NCBI RefSeq assembly: GCF_003124125.1
Contig: NZ_QCXQ01000003.1
Span: forward strand, 27,210-91,209
Source of the DNA: Levilactobacillus bambusae
Lineage (GTDB): Bacteria; Bacillota; Bacilli; Lactobacillales; Lactobacillaceae
Direction of reading: 5' to 3'
DNA: 64,000 nt
Made by a program: the position numbers and the translations under genes. The notes below the pieces were generated by a model. That model ran no database searches, had not been told where the DNA came from, and saw only the letters and a list, made by a program, of their open reading frames with translations. Of the stretch, positions 1 through 8,004 are shown piece after piece (the first letter of the stretch is position 1; the number at the start of each line of letters is the position of its first letter).

Positions 1-277
1 GAGCAGAGCAGAGCAGAGTTAATTGCAGTCGTCTTCATCCTTGCTATTTCCCCTTCCAAAGCAATTTCTTTATACACTGTACCATAAGTGTATAACTTAA
101 AGTAAGCAATATCCGATTTTAGAAGGGATAAGCCAACTTTCTTCAATAAAAACGGGTAAGTTTTTATTGAAGCGCTTTAGCGCGGAAATTTTAGCAGAAT
201 TTTAAGACCTGAAATTATGGAAATTAGTAGTGTATGTAATGACATACGAAAAACTCAAAATACATTTGAATCCCAGA
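1..277. other. Non-coding left edge with small repeats and hairpins
   Basis: I see no convincing gene in this stretch. It opens with a short tandem repeat (GAGCA three times, then GAG), which may be only the edge of a longer unit outside the window. Positions 71-94 hold a perfect 8-bp inverted repeat (TATACACT / AGTGTATA, 8-nt spacer). Positions 141-172 hold a perfect 13-bp hairpin (CTTCAATAAAAAC, 6-nt loop, GTTTTTATTGAAG), followed at once by a small GCGC/GCGC hairpin at 172-183. The big hairpin has no U-tract on either strand, so it is not a clear terminator. The region lies beyond the leader-distal end of CRISPR array 1. Confidence 0.5.
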
Positions 278-610
278 ATCATCGCCCCATTAACATGGGG
301 AATACACCGTGATAGAAGCTGACCAAGATTTTTTAACTGGATCATCCCCATGTACATGGGGAATACAACCGCCGCATGAGCGCCCCATCAGACTCAATAG
401 GATCATCCCCATGTACATGGGGAATACTCTTTTATAAGCTGTGGCAAACTTTTGACCTTGGGATCATCCCCATGTACATGGGGAATACTGCTTTCTGGTT
501 GGTGAGAAACGGGCACGAAAAGGATCATCCCCATGTACATGGGGAATACAGAGGATGACTACAATGCAGGACCTTGCATTTGGGATCATCCCCATGTACA
601 TGGGGAATAC
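278..610 (-). CRISPR. CRISPR array 1 (type I-E-like), 6 repeats, 5 spacers
   Basis: Five identical 28-bp repeats start at 339, 400, 461, 522 and 583, each spaced 61 bp (28 + 33-bp spacers). A sixth, degenerate copy with a 2-nt insertion ends at 305 in register. Read on the minus strand the repeat begins GTATTCCCC and ends GGGGATGATCC, the form typical of lactobacillar type I-E arrays and parallel to the E. coli repeat, so crRNAs should be made leftward. The inner 16 bases form a perfect palindrome (CCCCATGTACATGGGG), giving the Cas6e-type hairpin. The degenerate repeat at the left marks the old, leader-distal end; the leader is on the right. No cas gene is visible in the window. Confidence 0.97.
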
Positions 611-700
611 ACTAAATATATCCCGTTAAATCAGCGTTTACAAAATGCAATAATTCAAAATTTCATGAGTTTGGTAGAAGTACATATTGCTTTAAGGCTA
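611..700 (-). promoter_or_regulatory. CRISPR leader of array 1
   Basis: The AT-rich stretch right of the last repeat matches the equivalent stretch beside array 2. Both start ACTAAA.A.ATCCCG directly against the repeat, and both carry TTTCATGAGTTTGGT exactly 50 bp further out (661-675 here). Identical spacing of conserved blocks next to the non-degenerate repeat end is the expected signature of a leader used for spacer acquisition and transcription. I see no intrinsic terminator between this leader and the small gene at 766-984 that is read toward it. Confidence 0.8.
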
Positions 701-765
701 TTCTAACATTTAATAGAATTACTTAACGATATTTATATAAGCGTATTTCTATATTCGAACTACAA

Positions 766-984
766 TTAAATCCGCCGCTTTTTCAATTCTGTCGCTAGCG
801 CTCTAATATACTTATCATTATGAGCTTCATGCTGAGCTTCTTCCAGTAGTGGTGCGCAATCAACTTCTAACAATACTTTCCGTTTTATGTATTCTTGTTC
901 TAACGGTGACTCAGCAATTGCCGCCATTGCCATTCGTTCAACTCCCAAAAGTTCACGGCTCGATAAAGTTTTAAAATTCGTCAC
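766..984 (-). CDS. Small SOS-type (LexA-box) protein, unknown function
   Basis: This 72-residue, charged, probably helical protein matches no family I recognise. The start is GTG at 984, chosen because AAGGAGGT lies 8 nt upstream (993-1000). Directly upstream of the ribosome binding site, at 1003-1016, is A-GAAC-GCAT-GTTC-G, which fits the Gram-positive LexA/DinR consensus CGAACRNRYGTTYG in 13 of 14 positions. A TATTAT -10-like hexamer sits just beyond it, so LexA would cover the promoter. The gene should therefore be induced by DNA damage. It points toward CRISPR array 1, its stop codon lying about 155 bp from the first repeat with no terminator in between. It lacks signal peptide, membrane segments and cysteine clusters. 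Small LexA-controlled genes can be cell-division inhibitors or mobile-element functions, but nothing in this sequence decides. Confidence 0.7.
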   Translation of the reverse strand: MTNFKTLSSRELLGVERMAMAAIAESPLEQEYIKRKVLLEVDCAPLLEEAQHEAHNDKYIRALATELKKRRI

Positions 985-1002
985 AGTTATCTACCTCCTT
1001 CA

Positions 1003-1016
1003 AGAACGCATGTTCG
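1003..1016 (-). promoter_or_regulatory. LexA (DinR/SOS) box
   Basis: AGAACGCATGTTCG matches the Bacillus-type SOS box CGAACRNRYGTTYG at every position but the first. It lies between the candidate -10 element (about 1017-1023, TATTAT on the minus strand) and the ribosome binding site of the 72-residue gene, an ideal place for repression. This is inferred from consensus only. Confidence 0.75.
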
Positions 1017-1080
1017 TATAATATGATAACATATTTTTTTGCTTTAAGGCCAAATTAATTTAATTCATTTTAATCTAGCC

Positions 1081-1130
1081 TTGCATTTATGTTGATAACG
1101 ACTTATTATAATATTTGTCGTTATCAACAT
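1081..1130 (+). promoter_or_regulatory. padC promoter with PadR-type palindromic operator
   Basis: Two perfect 14-bp arms, ATGTTGATAACGAC (1089-1102) and GTCGTTATCAACAT (1117-1130), flank a 14-bp AT-rich centre. The palindrome carries ATGT/ACAT ends as in known PadR operators. A plausible promoter (TTGCAT at 1081-1086, 17 bp, TATTAT at 1104-1109) runs through it, so PadR bound here would block padC transcription until phenolic acids release it. The ribosome binding site AAGGAG follows at 1134-1139. Confidence 0.85.
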
Positions 1131-1150
1131 AAAAAGGAGAAATAAACACC

Positions 1151-1687
1151 ATGACAACTCAATTCAAAACTTTAGATGACTTTTTAGGAACCCACTTCAT
1201 TTATACGTATGACAACGGATGGGAATACGAATGGTACGCCAAAAATGATCATACGGTTGACTACCGTATCCACGGTGGCATGGTGGCTGGACGATGGGTA
1301 ACGGATCAGGAAGCTAATATCGTGATGCTAACCGAAGGAATTTATAAAATTGACTGGACCGAACCAACGGGAACCGATGTGGCGTTAGTTTTCTTACCAA
1401 ACGAAGACAAGCTACACGGCACCATTTTCTTCCCAAAGTGGGTTGAAGAGCATCCTGAAATTACGGTTACCTATCAAAATGAACACCTTGATTTAATGCA
1501 TGATTCACGCGAAAAGTATGCCACCTATCCTAAACTAGTGGTGCCAGAATTTGCAAAAATCACCTATATTGGTATGGCTGGTCAGGATAATAATGACGTT
1601 ATCAGTGAGGCTCCCTACGAAGGCATGCCATCTGACATTCGTGAAGGCCGGTATTTTGACGCCCATTATCACCGAATTAATAAATAG
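1151..1687 (+). CDS. padC: Phenolic acid decarboxylase
   Basis: This enzyme removes CO2 from p-coumaric, ferulic and caffeic acids, giving vinyl phenols; it is a cytosolic stress and detoxification enzyme of lactobacilli that grow on plants. The protein has 178 residues, the family's normal length. The lipocalin-like fold's catalytic residues are where expected: Tyr18 and Tyr20 in the [14 protein letters not shown] motif, Arg48 and Glu71. AAGGAG lies 11 nt before the ATG. The gene is preceded by a large palindromic operator and followed 63 bp later by its PadR repressor in the same direction, the usual padC-padR pairing. The identification is very secure. Confidence 0.97.
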   Translation: MTTQFKTLDDFLGTHFIYTYDNGWEYEWYAKNDHTVDYRIHGGMVAGRWVTDQEANIVMLTEGIYKIDWTEPTGTDVALVFLPNEDKLHGTIFFPKWVEEHPEITVTYQNEHLDLMHDSREKYATYPKLVVPEFAKITYIGMAGQDNNDVISEAPYEGMPSDIREGRYFDAHYHRINK

Positions 1688-1750
1688 TTGGACTTTTTGC
1701 GTTTGCAATTTAAATTGGGGAGAAATAGAATGAAGTAAAACCATTCGGAG

Positions 1751-2296
1751 GTGGCTATCGTCCCCAAGAAACGCGTTCTTCCTTATATTATTTTGGGTAT
1801 TCTTAAGTTAAATTCACAAATGACAGGTTCAGAAATTGACGCCGAATTTCAACATGAAATCGGTGAGTTTTGGCAAACCACCCACAGCCAAATCTATCCA
1901 GAGTTAAAACGGATGGTGGCCGATCAATGGATTGGACAAGAAACCAGCAGTCAGGACAGGAAACAAAAATGGTACCATCTGTTACCTGCAGGCGAGCACC
2001 AATTACAAAATTGGCTGACTGAACCCTTAACCCCAAGTACGGACGATGAATTTCCGCTAAAAGTCTTTTTTATTCAGGATCAGTCGAGTCCGATCCTCTA
2101 CCAATTACTAACGCAAGAGTTACAAATTCATCAAGCGAAATTGACACATTTAACCCAGCGGATGACCACCCTTTTTGACCATCAGACCTGTCAGACTGCT
2201 AATTTCGGTCATTACCTCATTTTACAACGGGCAATTGAACGGGAGACTAACAGCCTGCAGTGGCTTGAAACCATGCTGAAGCAACTAGATGGTTGA
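1751..2296 (+). CDS. padR: PadR family transcriptional repressor of padC
   Basis: PadR proteins are dimeric winged-helix repressors that sense phenolic acids. The N-terminal wing domain is clear (LPYIILGILKLNSQMTGSEIDAEF, then WQTTHSQIYPELKRM at residues 42-56), and the C-terminal half is the helical dimerisation domain; 181 residues is normal for the long PadR class. The start is uncertain. GTG at 1751 directly abuts the only good Shine-Dalgarno (GGAGG, 1747-1751), which is too close. A two-codon reading frame ATG-AAG-TAA sits in frame at 1730 behind GGGGAG. Initiation may really be at a non-canonical codon a few bases on, or be coupled to that mini-ORF. A terminator follows the gene. Confidence 0.9.
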   Translation: MAIVPKKRVLPYIILGILKLNSQMTGSEIDAEFQHEIGEFWQTTHSQIYPELKRMVADQWIGQETSSQDRKQKWYHLLPAGEHQLQNWLTEPLTPSTDDEFPLKVFFIQDQSSPILYQLLTQELQIHQAKLTHLTQRMTTLFDHQTCQTANFGHYLILQRAIERETNSLQWLETMLKQLDG

Positions 2297-2319
2297 TTGA
2301 ATATCCCACTAATAACAAT

Positions 2320-2368
2320 AAAAATAGACTAAGCCCAAATAATCATTACTTGAGCTTAGTCTATTTTT
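2320..2368 (+). terminator. Terminator after padC-padR
   Basis: A perfect 15-bp stem (AAAAATAGACTAAGC and its complement) with a 19-nt loop ends in a run of T. The A-rich left flank means it could work on both strands, separating pad from CRISPR array 2. Confidence 0.85.
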
Positions 2369-2425
2369 ATCGACACTAATGGCCTATGACGCTTAATCAA
2401 TTTCATCAGAAATAAGTTGCCACTG

Positions 2426-3002
2426 GAATTCCCCCATATATATGGGGAGTAACACATCAAAAACTGCTTCGGTGTCTCGTCCATCAGGATCATCCCCATA
2501 TACATGGGGAGTACATTTAATTAACCGCATGCAATCTCAAATTGACAGAATCATCCCCATATACATGGGGAGTACCACCCGTGAATGATGGGAAGGATTA
2601 CTTAGAGAGGATCATCCCCATATACATGGGGAGTACATGGTGATATTTCAGTTAAGGTAGGTGACTACGGGATCATCCCCATATACATGGGGAGTACCCA
2701 TGACTGAGATGGCTCGTAATGGTGCCTCTGGGATCATCCCCATATACATGGGGAGTACCTGGATATAGCCGCTTCCGCAATGTTGTTGGTAGGATCATCC
2801 CCATATACATGGGGAGTACAAGATCACCATACAAGAAATCGAACAAGAATTAGGATCATCCCCATATACATGGGGAGTACTCATCGCCTTAGGTCAAACG
2901 ATTCTGAATACCAGGATCATCCCCATATACATGGGGAGTACGCGGCATGCCTGGCAGTGGGCCAGTGACGCTCAGGATCATCCCCATATACATGGGGAGT
3001 AC
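2426..3002 (-). CRISPR. CRISPR array 2 (type I-E-like), 10 repeats, 9 spacers
   Basis: Repeats of 28 bp start every 61 bp at 2426 (degenerate), 2487, 2548 (one mismatch), 2609, 2670, 2731, 2792, 2853, 2914 and 2975. Read on the minus strand the repeat begins GTACTCCCC and ends GGGGATGATCC. It differs from the array 1 repeat at two positions: one in the stem top, giving a G-U pair in RNA, and one near the 5' end. Degenerate copies lie on the left and the leader on the right, so this array too is read leftward. Nine 33-bp spacers are all different. No cas genes are seen nearby; gpmA lies on the leader side. Confidence 0.97.
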
Positions 3003-3090
3003 ACTAAACAAATCCCGACTTAACGCCATTTCAATATAAGCAGGTTACCATTTTTCATGAGTTTGGTCAAAGCCGCACCAACGGATGGAA
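3003..3090 (-). promoter_or_regulatory. CRISPR leader of array 2
   Basis: It begins ACTAAACAAATCCCG next to the last repeat and carries TTTCATGAGTTTGGT at 3053-3067, 50 bp away, exactly as in the leader of array 1. On the minus strand TTGACC, 17 bp, TAACCT could be the array promoter, the conserved block lying inside its spacer. Confidence 0.8.
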
Positions 3091-3194
3091 TGAATTTGTT
3101 AAACAACAGCCTAAATAGTCAACATATTTTTGCCTGATTCGGTTTAGCTGCCGGTCACACCCACTCATAATTTTGAAGATTCTAAACGCCATAC

Positions 3195-3232
3195 AAAAAG
3201 TGCCCCCTCTCCCTTACAGAGACGGGGCACTT
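3195..3232 (-). terminator. Terminator of gpmA
   Basis: AAGTGCCCC and GGGGCACTT form the base of a stem that continues with GTCTC/GAGA pairs. On the minus strand it ends in a T-run, just after the gpmA stop codon. Confidence 0.85.
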
Positions 3233-3266
3233 CATTTAAGTCATGTTATAGGTCTAAGCGAGTAAC

Positions 3267-3959
3267 TTACTTACCTAACTTAGTCTTGTCCGTTACGTTC
3301 AACTTGTCATCAAACGTGTACACAACGGGTTCACCAGTTGCCATTTCAAGGTTGATGATATCGTCATCTGAGATACCTTCAATGTACTTTGAAAGGGCCC
3401 GGAGTGAGTTACCGTGGGCAGCAATCACAACGTTCTTGTTGTCAAGAAGCTTAGGGGCGATTTGGTCTTCCCAAAGTGGCATAACCCGATCCAAAGTAAC
3501 CTTCAAGTTTTCACCTTGTGGCACGATGTGTGGATCTAAGTTAGCGTAACGACGGTCATTAGATGCTGAACCTTCGTCATCTGGGGACATCAATGGTGGC
3601 AAAACATCGTAGGAACGACGCCAGATGTGAACCTGATCGTCACCAAATTCTTCGGCAGCTTCAGCCTTGTTTTGGCCCTGTAACTTACCGTAGTGACGTT
3701 CGTTTAAACGCCAAGTCTTCGTTTCTGGAATCCAGAGTTGGTCAGATTCTTCCAAAACGTAGTGTAACGTTTTGATTGCCCGAGTGAGGACAGAAGTGTA
3801 GGCAAAGTCGAATTCTAAGCCAGCGTCTTTGATCCGCTTACCAGCGCCCTTAGCTTCTTCAACACCCTTTTCACTTAAATCAACGTCAACCCAACCAGTA
3901 AATTTGTTTTCAAGGTTCCATTCACTTTGACCGTGACGAATAAGAACTAATTTTGCCAT
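3267..3959 (-). CDS. gpmA: 2,3-bisphosphoglycerate-dependent phosphoglycerate mutase
   Basis: This glycolytic enzyme interconverts 3- and 2-phosphoglycerate through a phosphohistidine. The histidine-phosphatase signature [12 protein letters not shown] lies at residues 4-15, with catalytic His9. Glu87 in LNERHYG and His182 in [10 protein letters not shown] complete the active site. The 230-residue length is standard. The gene has its own terminator and is preceded by AGAGG 11-12 nt before the ATG. The next gene upstream is the exporter at 4030-5121, 70 bp away on the same strand, so co-transcription is possible. Confident assignment. Confidence 0.97.
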   Translation of the reverse strand: MAKLVLIRHGQSEWNLENKFTGWVDVDLSEKGVEEAKGAGKRIKDAGLEFDFAYTSVLTRAIKTLHYVLEESDQLWIPETKTWRLNERHYGKLQGQNKAEAAEEFGDDQVHIWRRSYDVLPPLMSPDDEGSASNDRRYANLDPHIVPQGENLKVTLDRVMPLWEDQIAPKLLDNKNVVIAAHGNSLRALSKYIEGISDDDIINLEMATGEPVVYTFDDKLNVTDKTKLGK

Positions 3960-4029
3960 AGGTTTAATGACCTCTTTCCATTAATTTTAACTCCCATTAT
4001 TATACCGCATCTAATGAAAATTTTCACAC

Positions 4030-5121
4030 TTATTCCACGCTGTCGTGGTCCTCGCTCTTCTTATATCGTTTCGTCCGTTCCCGCAGTTTCTGAATGTCAA
4101 CTCTGGGGTACGAATTACCAATCGGTTTGACCCCTAAAATGTCCAAGAAGAAGGTGAAAATCGGGACCCCAACGATCAGCCCCCATACGCCAAACAGCCA
4201 ATCACCAAGGATTAGCACGACCAGTGTGTAAAACGTGGGCAGCTGGGTCCGGGATGACATGAACTTAGGATTCAAGACGTAGGCTTCCAGGAAGTGGACG
4301 AGTACGATCATTACTAGAATGTAAATTACGTACTTCCACCCCCCCACGGAATAGCCGACCAAGCTCAACGGGATTACGGAAACAATGACGCCGGCCACGG
4401 GAATCAGGCTCAGTATAAAAATCATAATGGCTAAGGTCGCCAGCTGCGGCATCCCCATAAACGCCAAAATGATCGTGGTGATTACCGTATTACAAATGGC
4501 AATGAAGAACTGCGCTTCCAGTACCACCCCGAAAGTCTCAACGAACCGAACGGCAAAGTAGTAAATGTCCTGGAAGAACCAGTCAAAATCACTCACCAAG
4601 AAGAGCTCCGAGAACTGGGCCATCTGTTTTTCTTCAATGGTAAAGAAGAAACTCAGCATCATGGAAATGAACAGGGTTACGCCAAACGAACCAATGGTGG
4701 TCAAGTACTTCAAGACCACCGTTGCCCCACCCTTAAGCTGCCCCAATAGATCTGAACTATTAAGGTAGGAGGACAACCAAGTCATCATCCCGTTCGCATC
4801 GTTATGCGGATTTTCGTAGAACCGGTAAAGCTCGTTTGCTGTACTCAATGACGAATCAATCAGTTTTGGAAGGTAAGTGGTAACGGCTATATAGGCTAAC
4901 GCAATCACCCCCGCATAAACTAAGAGGACGATCAACCACGACGGAATATTTACGTACTTATGAATCCAATGAATCAACCGTAACATTAAAAAGGTAAAGA
5001 TAAACGTCAGCAAAATCGTGTTCATTTCGCCACGTAACAGCCATAAAACAAAAATAATAACGGCCAAAACGACAAACCGTCTTAATCGGACGTTTCGGAC
5101 AAAACGTTGCCAAAGTGTCAT
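4030..5121 (-). CDS. AI-2E family transporter (permease-like membrane protein)
   Basis: The AI-2E transporter (UPF0118) family comprises multi-pass membrane proteins; members are linked to autoinducer-2 export or sodium-proton exchange, and the substrate here cannot be read from sequence. The 363 residues contain an N-terminal hydrophobic pair (about 15-75), a long soluble stretch typical of the family (about 90-150), and five or so further membrane segments to about residue 335, ending in a charged tail. The conserved region GMPQLATLAIMIFILSLIPVAGVIVSVIP (about 222-250) is the family hallmark. The start is ATG at 5121 behind GGGAGGG. It is transcribed toward gpmA. Confidence 0.88.
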   Translation of the reverse strand: MTLWQRFVRNVRLRRFVVLAVIIFVLWLLRGEMNTILLTFIFTFLMLRLIHWIHKYVNIPSWLIVLLVYAGVIALAYIAVTTYLPKLIDSSLSTANELYRFYENPHNDANGMMTWLSSYLNSSDLLGQLKGGATVVLKYLTTIGSFGVTLFISMMLSFFFTIEEKQMAQFSELFLVSDFDWFFQDIYYFAVRFVETFGVVLEAQFFIAICNTVITTIILAFMGMPQLATLAIMIFILSLIPVAGVIVSVIPLSLVGYSVGGWKYVIYILVMIVLVHFLEAYVLNPKFMSSRTQLPTFYTLVVLILGDWLFGVWGLIVGVPIFTFFLDILGVKPIGNSYPRVDIQKLRERTKRYKKSEDHDSVE

Positions 5122-5243
5122 GAATAAAGCCCTCCCGTATGTTCACTAACTACATGGCAGTATACACTTTCCGGTGAATTTGAGACAGTCAAAACGTAAA
5201 ATAATAAGCATCATCCATATTGCGCTGTACACATTTCCCTACT

Positions 5244-5330
5244 ATGACGTGTATAATAGCAGCCATAAAAGAGGCAAAAGAAGATGTTGTCATGATCGCT
5301 AACTTTGTTGATGAGGAGGACTTGGAATGA
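5244..5330 (+). other. Short in-frame leader before the HigA-like gene (possible toxin remnant)
   Basis: A 28-codon frame (MTCIIAAIKEAKEDV...) ends in TGA that overlaps the ATG of the HigA-like gene in the ATGA manner typical of toxin-antitoxin pairs. A TATAAT at 5252-5257 lies inside it, so the full frame is probably not translated. It could be the eroded 3' end of a toxin gene, or chance. No HigB-like sequence can be recognised. Confidence 0.25.
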
Positions 5331-5620
5331 CTGATATTCCCACACCAAAAATATCTGAGATTTTAAATGAAGAGTTTATGCAACCATTTAATCTATCGGC
5401 TTATACCTTGGCACGTCGAATTGGGGTGCCTACCTCCCGCATTCAAGCCATTCTACATGATCGGCGGAAGATTACAGTTGATACATCAGTTCGATTAGGT
5501 CGCTTTTTCGGAGTATCTGACCGCTACTTTTTGAATTTGCAAAATGACGTGGATATTCGTAATGCTAAAAATAAACGCGGTGAAACATATAATCAAATCG
5601 AACGACTTCAATTAAATTAA
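5327..5620 (+). CDS. HigA-like XRE-family antitoxin/regulator, without visible toxin
   Basis: The 97-residue protein has the XRE helix-turn-helix of the HigA antitoxin branch: LSAYTLARRIGVPTSRIQAILHDRRKITVDTSVRLGRFFGVSDRYFLNLQNDVDIR (about 24-80). HigA normally neutralises a HigB mRNA interferase encoded just upstream and represses the pair. Here only about 200 bp separate it from the divergently oriented exporter, with no room for an intact HigB of about 90 residues. It has a good site, GAGGAGG, 8 nt before the ATG, and a perfect terminator follows. It may be a surviving antitoxin, an anti-addiction protein or a free regulator. Confidence 0.9.
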   Translation: MTDIPTPKISEILNEEFMQPFNLSAYTLARRIGVPTSRIQAILHDRRKITVDTSVRLGRFFGVSDRYFLNLQNDVDIRNAKNKRGETYNQIERLQLN

Positions 5621-5625
5621 TAGTT

Positions 5626-5662
5626 AAAAATCCCGTTTACTTATCGAGTAAACGGGATTTTT
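5626..5662 (+). terminator. Terminator after the HigA-like gene
   Basis: A perfect 15-bp stem (AAAAATCCCGTTTAC / GTAAACGGGATTTTT) with a 7-nt loop ends in T-rich sequence; the symmetry allows function on both strands. Confidence 0.92.
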
Positions 5663-5702
5663 ATCATTAAAGGTTACTATTACCACATTACGCTTGCCTA
5701 GA

Positions 5703-5740
5703 CAAAAAATCGATCAGTCCCCTAACGGACTAATCGATTT
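5703..5740 (-). terminator. Terminator of the TPR membrane protein gene
   Basis: AAATCGAT-AGTCC type arms around a 6-nt loop, with one G-U pair on the minus strand, followed by six T in the minus direction, 8 bp beyond the stop codon. Confidence 0.88.
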
Positions 5741-5747
5741 ACCCGAT

Positions 5748-6614
5748 CTACTTCAAATATTTCGAGGCGTATTCCTGAATGGATTCCTGCTTTTGGGTCG
5801 CCTGAGTGATGGCATTCTTAATGTCTTGATCACTCATTGAATTCGCGTTGCCACCGGCTGAATCAATCATCTTACGAACCTCATCAATTTCACCCTTCGG
5901 AATGGACTGGCTGCTTTGAAGTGCACTTTTCGCCGTGTTCAAATCCGATTGAGATAGACCGCCCTGCGTTGGTTCCTGATTTGAAGACGCAGACTGTGCG
6001 TTGGGATCCAAATAAACCGGTGTTTTGGGTGCCGTTGGCGTTGTTTGTTCGTTAGCTAGCGCCTGATCGTTAGCCTTGCGTAACGCAGTGGCCTTATCAT
6101 AGATGGTTTGGTAGTAAGGCTGCTTAATTGATGAGCTGTCTAACAGTTCAGCTACCGTGTTACTAGATTGTGCATACTCCTGCGCCTCATTTTCGGCTTT
6201 GGCCTTATCGTATAGTTTCTGGTATTGGCGTTCGTTTAATTCAATGGTCTTAAGCTTTTTAAGTTCGGCGTTAGCCCGGTTCACCAATGTTTTAGAACCG
6301 TGTTTGGCATCCTTAACCGCCTTGAAGTTATCGCTGGCCGACTCGAACTTTTGGTTTGTCATAGCGGACTGCCCACCCACAAAATGTTGGGTTTGCTTCA
6401 GATAGGTATTCGCCGTCTGATCGTTTGGTTTCCGACGCAGGGCGTTTTCAAAATCGGTTTCCGCCTGCGTGTATTTCTTATCGGATACTGCTGTCCGCCC
6501 CCTTGACATTGCGGCAGCGTAATCCTGCTCTGTTACATGGTGGACTGCAATGGCGTAGCCCCCAATTAATAGCACGACAATTGCGGTCACAATTGCCCAT
6601 ACCCATTTCTTCAC
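5748..6614 (-). CDS. Membrane-anchored tetratricopeptide-repeat protein
   Basis: I place the start at GTG 6614 because GGGAGG lies 6 nt before it; an in-frame ATG 18 bp earlier has no site. The protein (288 residues) begins with a signal anchor (WVWAIVTAIVVLLIGGYAIAV, about residues 4-24), followed by TPR-like units: YAAAMSRGRTAVSDKKYTQAETDFENALRRKPND (about 32-65) and a second at about 75-105, then coiled-coil-prone helices and a Ser/Gln/Pro-rich linker (about 195-225). It thus presents a TPR scaffold outside the membrane and probably organises cell-envelope proteins. It forms a single-gene unit with its own terminator. Function unknown. Confidence 0.8.
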   Translation of the reverse strand: MKKWVWAIVTAIVVLLIGGYAIAVHHVTEQDYAAAMSRGRTAVSDKKYTQAETDFENALRRKPNDQTANTYLKQTQHFVGGQSAMTNQKFESASDNFKAVKDAKHGSKTLVNRANAELKKLKTIELNERQYQKLYDKAKAENEAQEYAQSSNTVAELLDSSSIKQPYYQTIYDKATALRKANDQALANEQTTPTAPKTPVYLDPNAQSASSNQEPTQGGLSQSDLNTAKSALQSSQSIPKGEIDEVRKMIDSAGGNANSMSDQDIKNAITQATQKQESIQEYASKYLK

Positions 6615-6724
6615 AATTAGCCCTCCCAGCAAGTTTGCATGTACCCTATATTATAACATTAATGTAAAACCGAAAGCGGCAATCAAATTGAATTTTCACC
6701 CCTTAAATTTTTATAGCGTTTGTG

Positions 6725-6754
6725 GTCACAATCTAAAATAAAGAGGCGTATAAT
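6725..6754 (+). promoter_or_regulatory. Candidate promoter of cfa
   Basis: GTCACA (6725-6730), an 18-bp spacer and a perfect TATAAT (6749-6754) lie about 70 bp before the cfa start. Confidence 0.55.
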
Positions 6755-6822
6755 AAACACTGTATATTTTTGAATTATGTTAACTTATTTGACATATGAT
6801 TCGGAGAAAGGATATTTCTTAC

Positions 6823-8004
6823 ATGCTTGAAAAAACATTTTACAAGACCTTTTTAAGCCGCTCGTTCAACATTCCCATTCGCGTCAACTACTGGGATGGT
6901 TCGAGTGACGTTTACGGTAACGGAGATCCGCAAGTCACCATTACCTTCCACAAAGAAGTACCAATCAAAGACATCCGCAAGAATGCCTCTATCGCACTCG
7001 GGGAAGCCTACATGGACGGAACCATTGATATTGACGGGAGTATCGAAGACTTACTGACCTCAGCTTACGAAACGGCCGACAGTTTCTTCCATAACTCTAA
7101 GTTTATCAAATTCCTACCCAAACAAAAGCACACCATCCAAGAAAGCAAGGATGACATTGCCAAACACTACGACGTTGGGAATGACTTCTACGAACTTTGG
7201 CTGGACCCAACCCTGACTTACTCGGCCGCCTACTTCGAACACGAAGATGACACCCTGGAACAGGCGCAGATCAACAAAGTTCACCACATTATCCAGAAGT
7301 TAGATCCCCAACCAGGTAAAACCTTGCTGGATATTGGATGTGGTTGGGGAACATTAATGCTGACGGCCGCCAAAGAATTTGGTTTGAAGGTTACGGGTAT
7401 CACCCTGAGCCACGAACAGTACGACCTGGTTAACCAACGGATTAAGGACGAAGGCTTACAGGATGTGGCCGAAGTTCGTTACGAAGATTACCGTGAATTA
7501 GGCGACGAGCAATGGGACTACATTACCTCAGTCGGAATGTTCGAACACGTCGGCGAAGAAAACCTCGGGGAATACTTCGAACGCATCAACCACTACTTAA
7601 AGGATGACGGGGTGGCCCTCATCCACGGAATTACCCGTCAGCAGGGCGGTGCCAACAACGGTTGGTTAAACAAATGGATCTTCCCTGGTGGCTACGTACC
7701 CGGATTAGTTGAAAACATTCAACACATTATCGAAAACGGTCTTCAATTGGACGACCTCGAAACCTTACGCCGTCACTACCAACGAACGACCGAAATCTGG
7801 GATGCCAACTTCAACGAACATCGAGCTGAAGTTGAAAACATGTTTGACGACCAATTCGTCCGCATGTGGGACCTTTACTTACAAGCCTGTGCTGCCTCCT
7901 TCAAGTCAGGCAACATCGATGTCATGCAGTTCCTCCTCACCAAGGGTGCATCCGGTAAAGGATTACCGATGACGAGGGAACACATTTACGAGAGTGAGAG
8001 CTAG
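6823..8004 (+). CDS. cfa: Cyclopropane-fatty-acyl-phospholipid synthase
   Basis: Cfa adds a methylene group from S-adenosylmethionine to the double bond of membrane phospholipid acyl chains (for example to make lactobacillic acid), giving acid and stress tolerance. The start is ATG 6823 ([10 protein letters not shown]), with GGAGAAAGGA upstream; an earlier ATG at 6796 precedes that site. The 393 residues include the N-terminal lipid-binding part (about 1-115), the [26 protein letters not shown] block (about 125-150) and the SAM motif [13 protein letters not shown] (about 166-178), then the MFEHVG and GG.xxN.W regions. The last codons and stop lie in the arm of an intergenic repeat, and the final 29 bp are duplicated 123 bp downstream. 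Confidence 0.96.
   Translation: MLEKTFYKTFLSRSFNIPIRVNYWDGSSDVYGNGDPQVTITFHKEVPIKDIRKNASIALGEAYMDGTIDIDGSIEDLLTSAYETADSFFHNSKFIKFLPKQKHTIQESKDDIAKHYDVGNDFYELWLDPTLTYSAAYFEHEDDTLEQAQINKVHHIIQKLDPQPGKTLLDIGCGWGTLMLTAAKEFGLKVTGITLSHEQYDLVNQRIKDEGLQDVAEVRYEDYRELGDEQWDYITSVGMFEHVGEENLGEYFERINHYLKDDGVALIHGITRQQGGANNGWLNKWIFPGGYVPGLVENIQHIIENGLQLDDLETLRRHYQRTTEIWDANFNEHRAEVENMFDDQFVRMWDLYLQACAASFKSGNIDVMQFLLTKGASGKGLPMTREHIYESES

Noticed and set aside
141-172. Perfect 13-bp hairpin as a terminator
   Set aside because: No U-tract on either side and no gene ending nearby; kept only as a hairpin.
376-558. Open frame across CRISPR array 1 (plus strand, 60 codons)
   Set aside because: It is made of repeats and spacers, with the repeated pattern PMYMGN/PHVHGE coming from the 61-bp periodicity; no ribosome site.
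2780-2968. Open frame across CRISPR array 2
   Set aside because: Also produced by the repeat sequence read through; not a gene.
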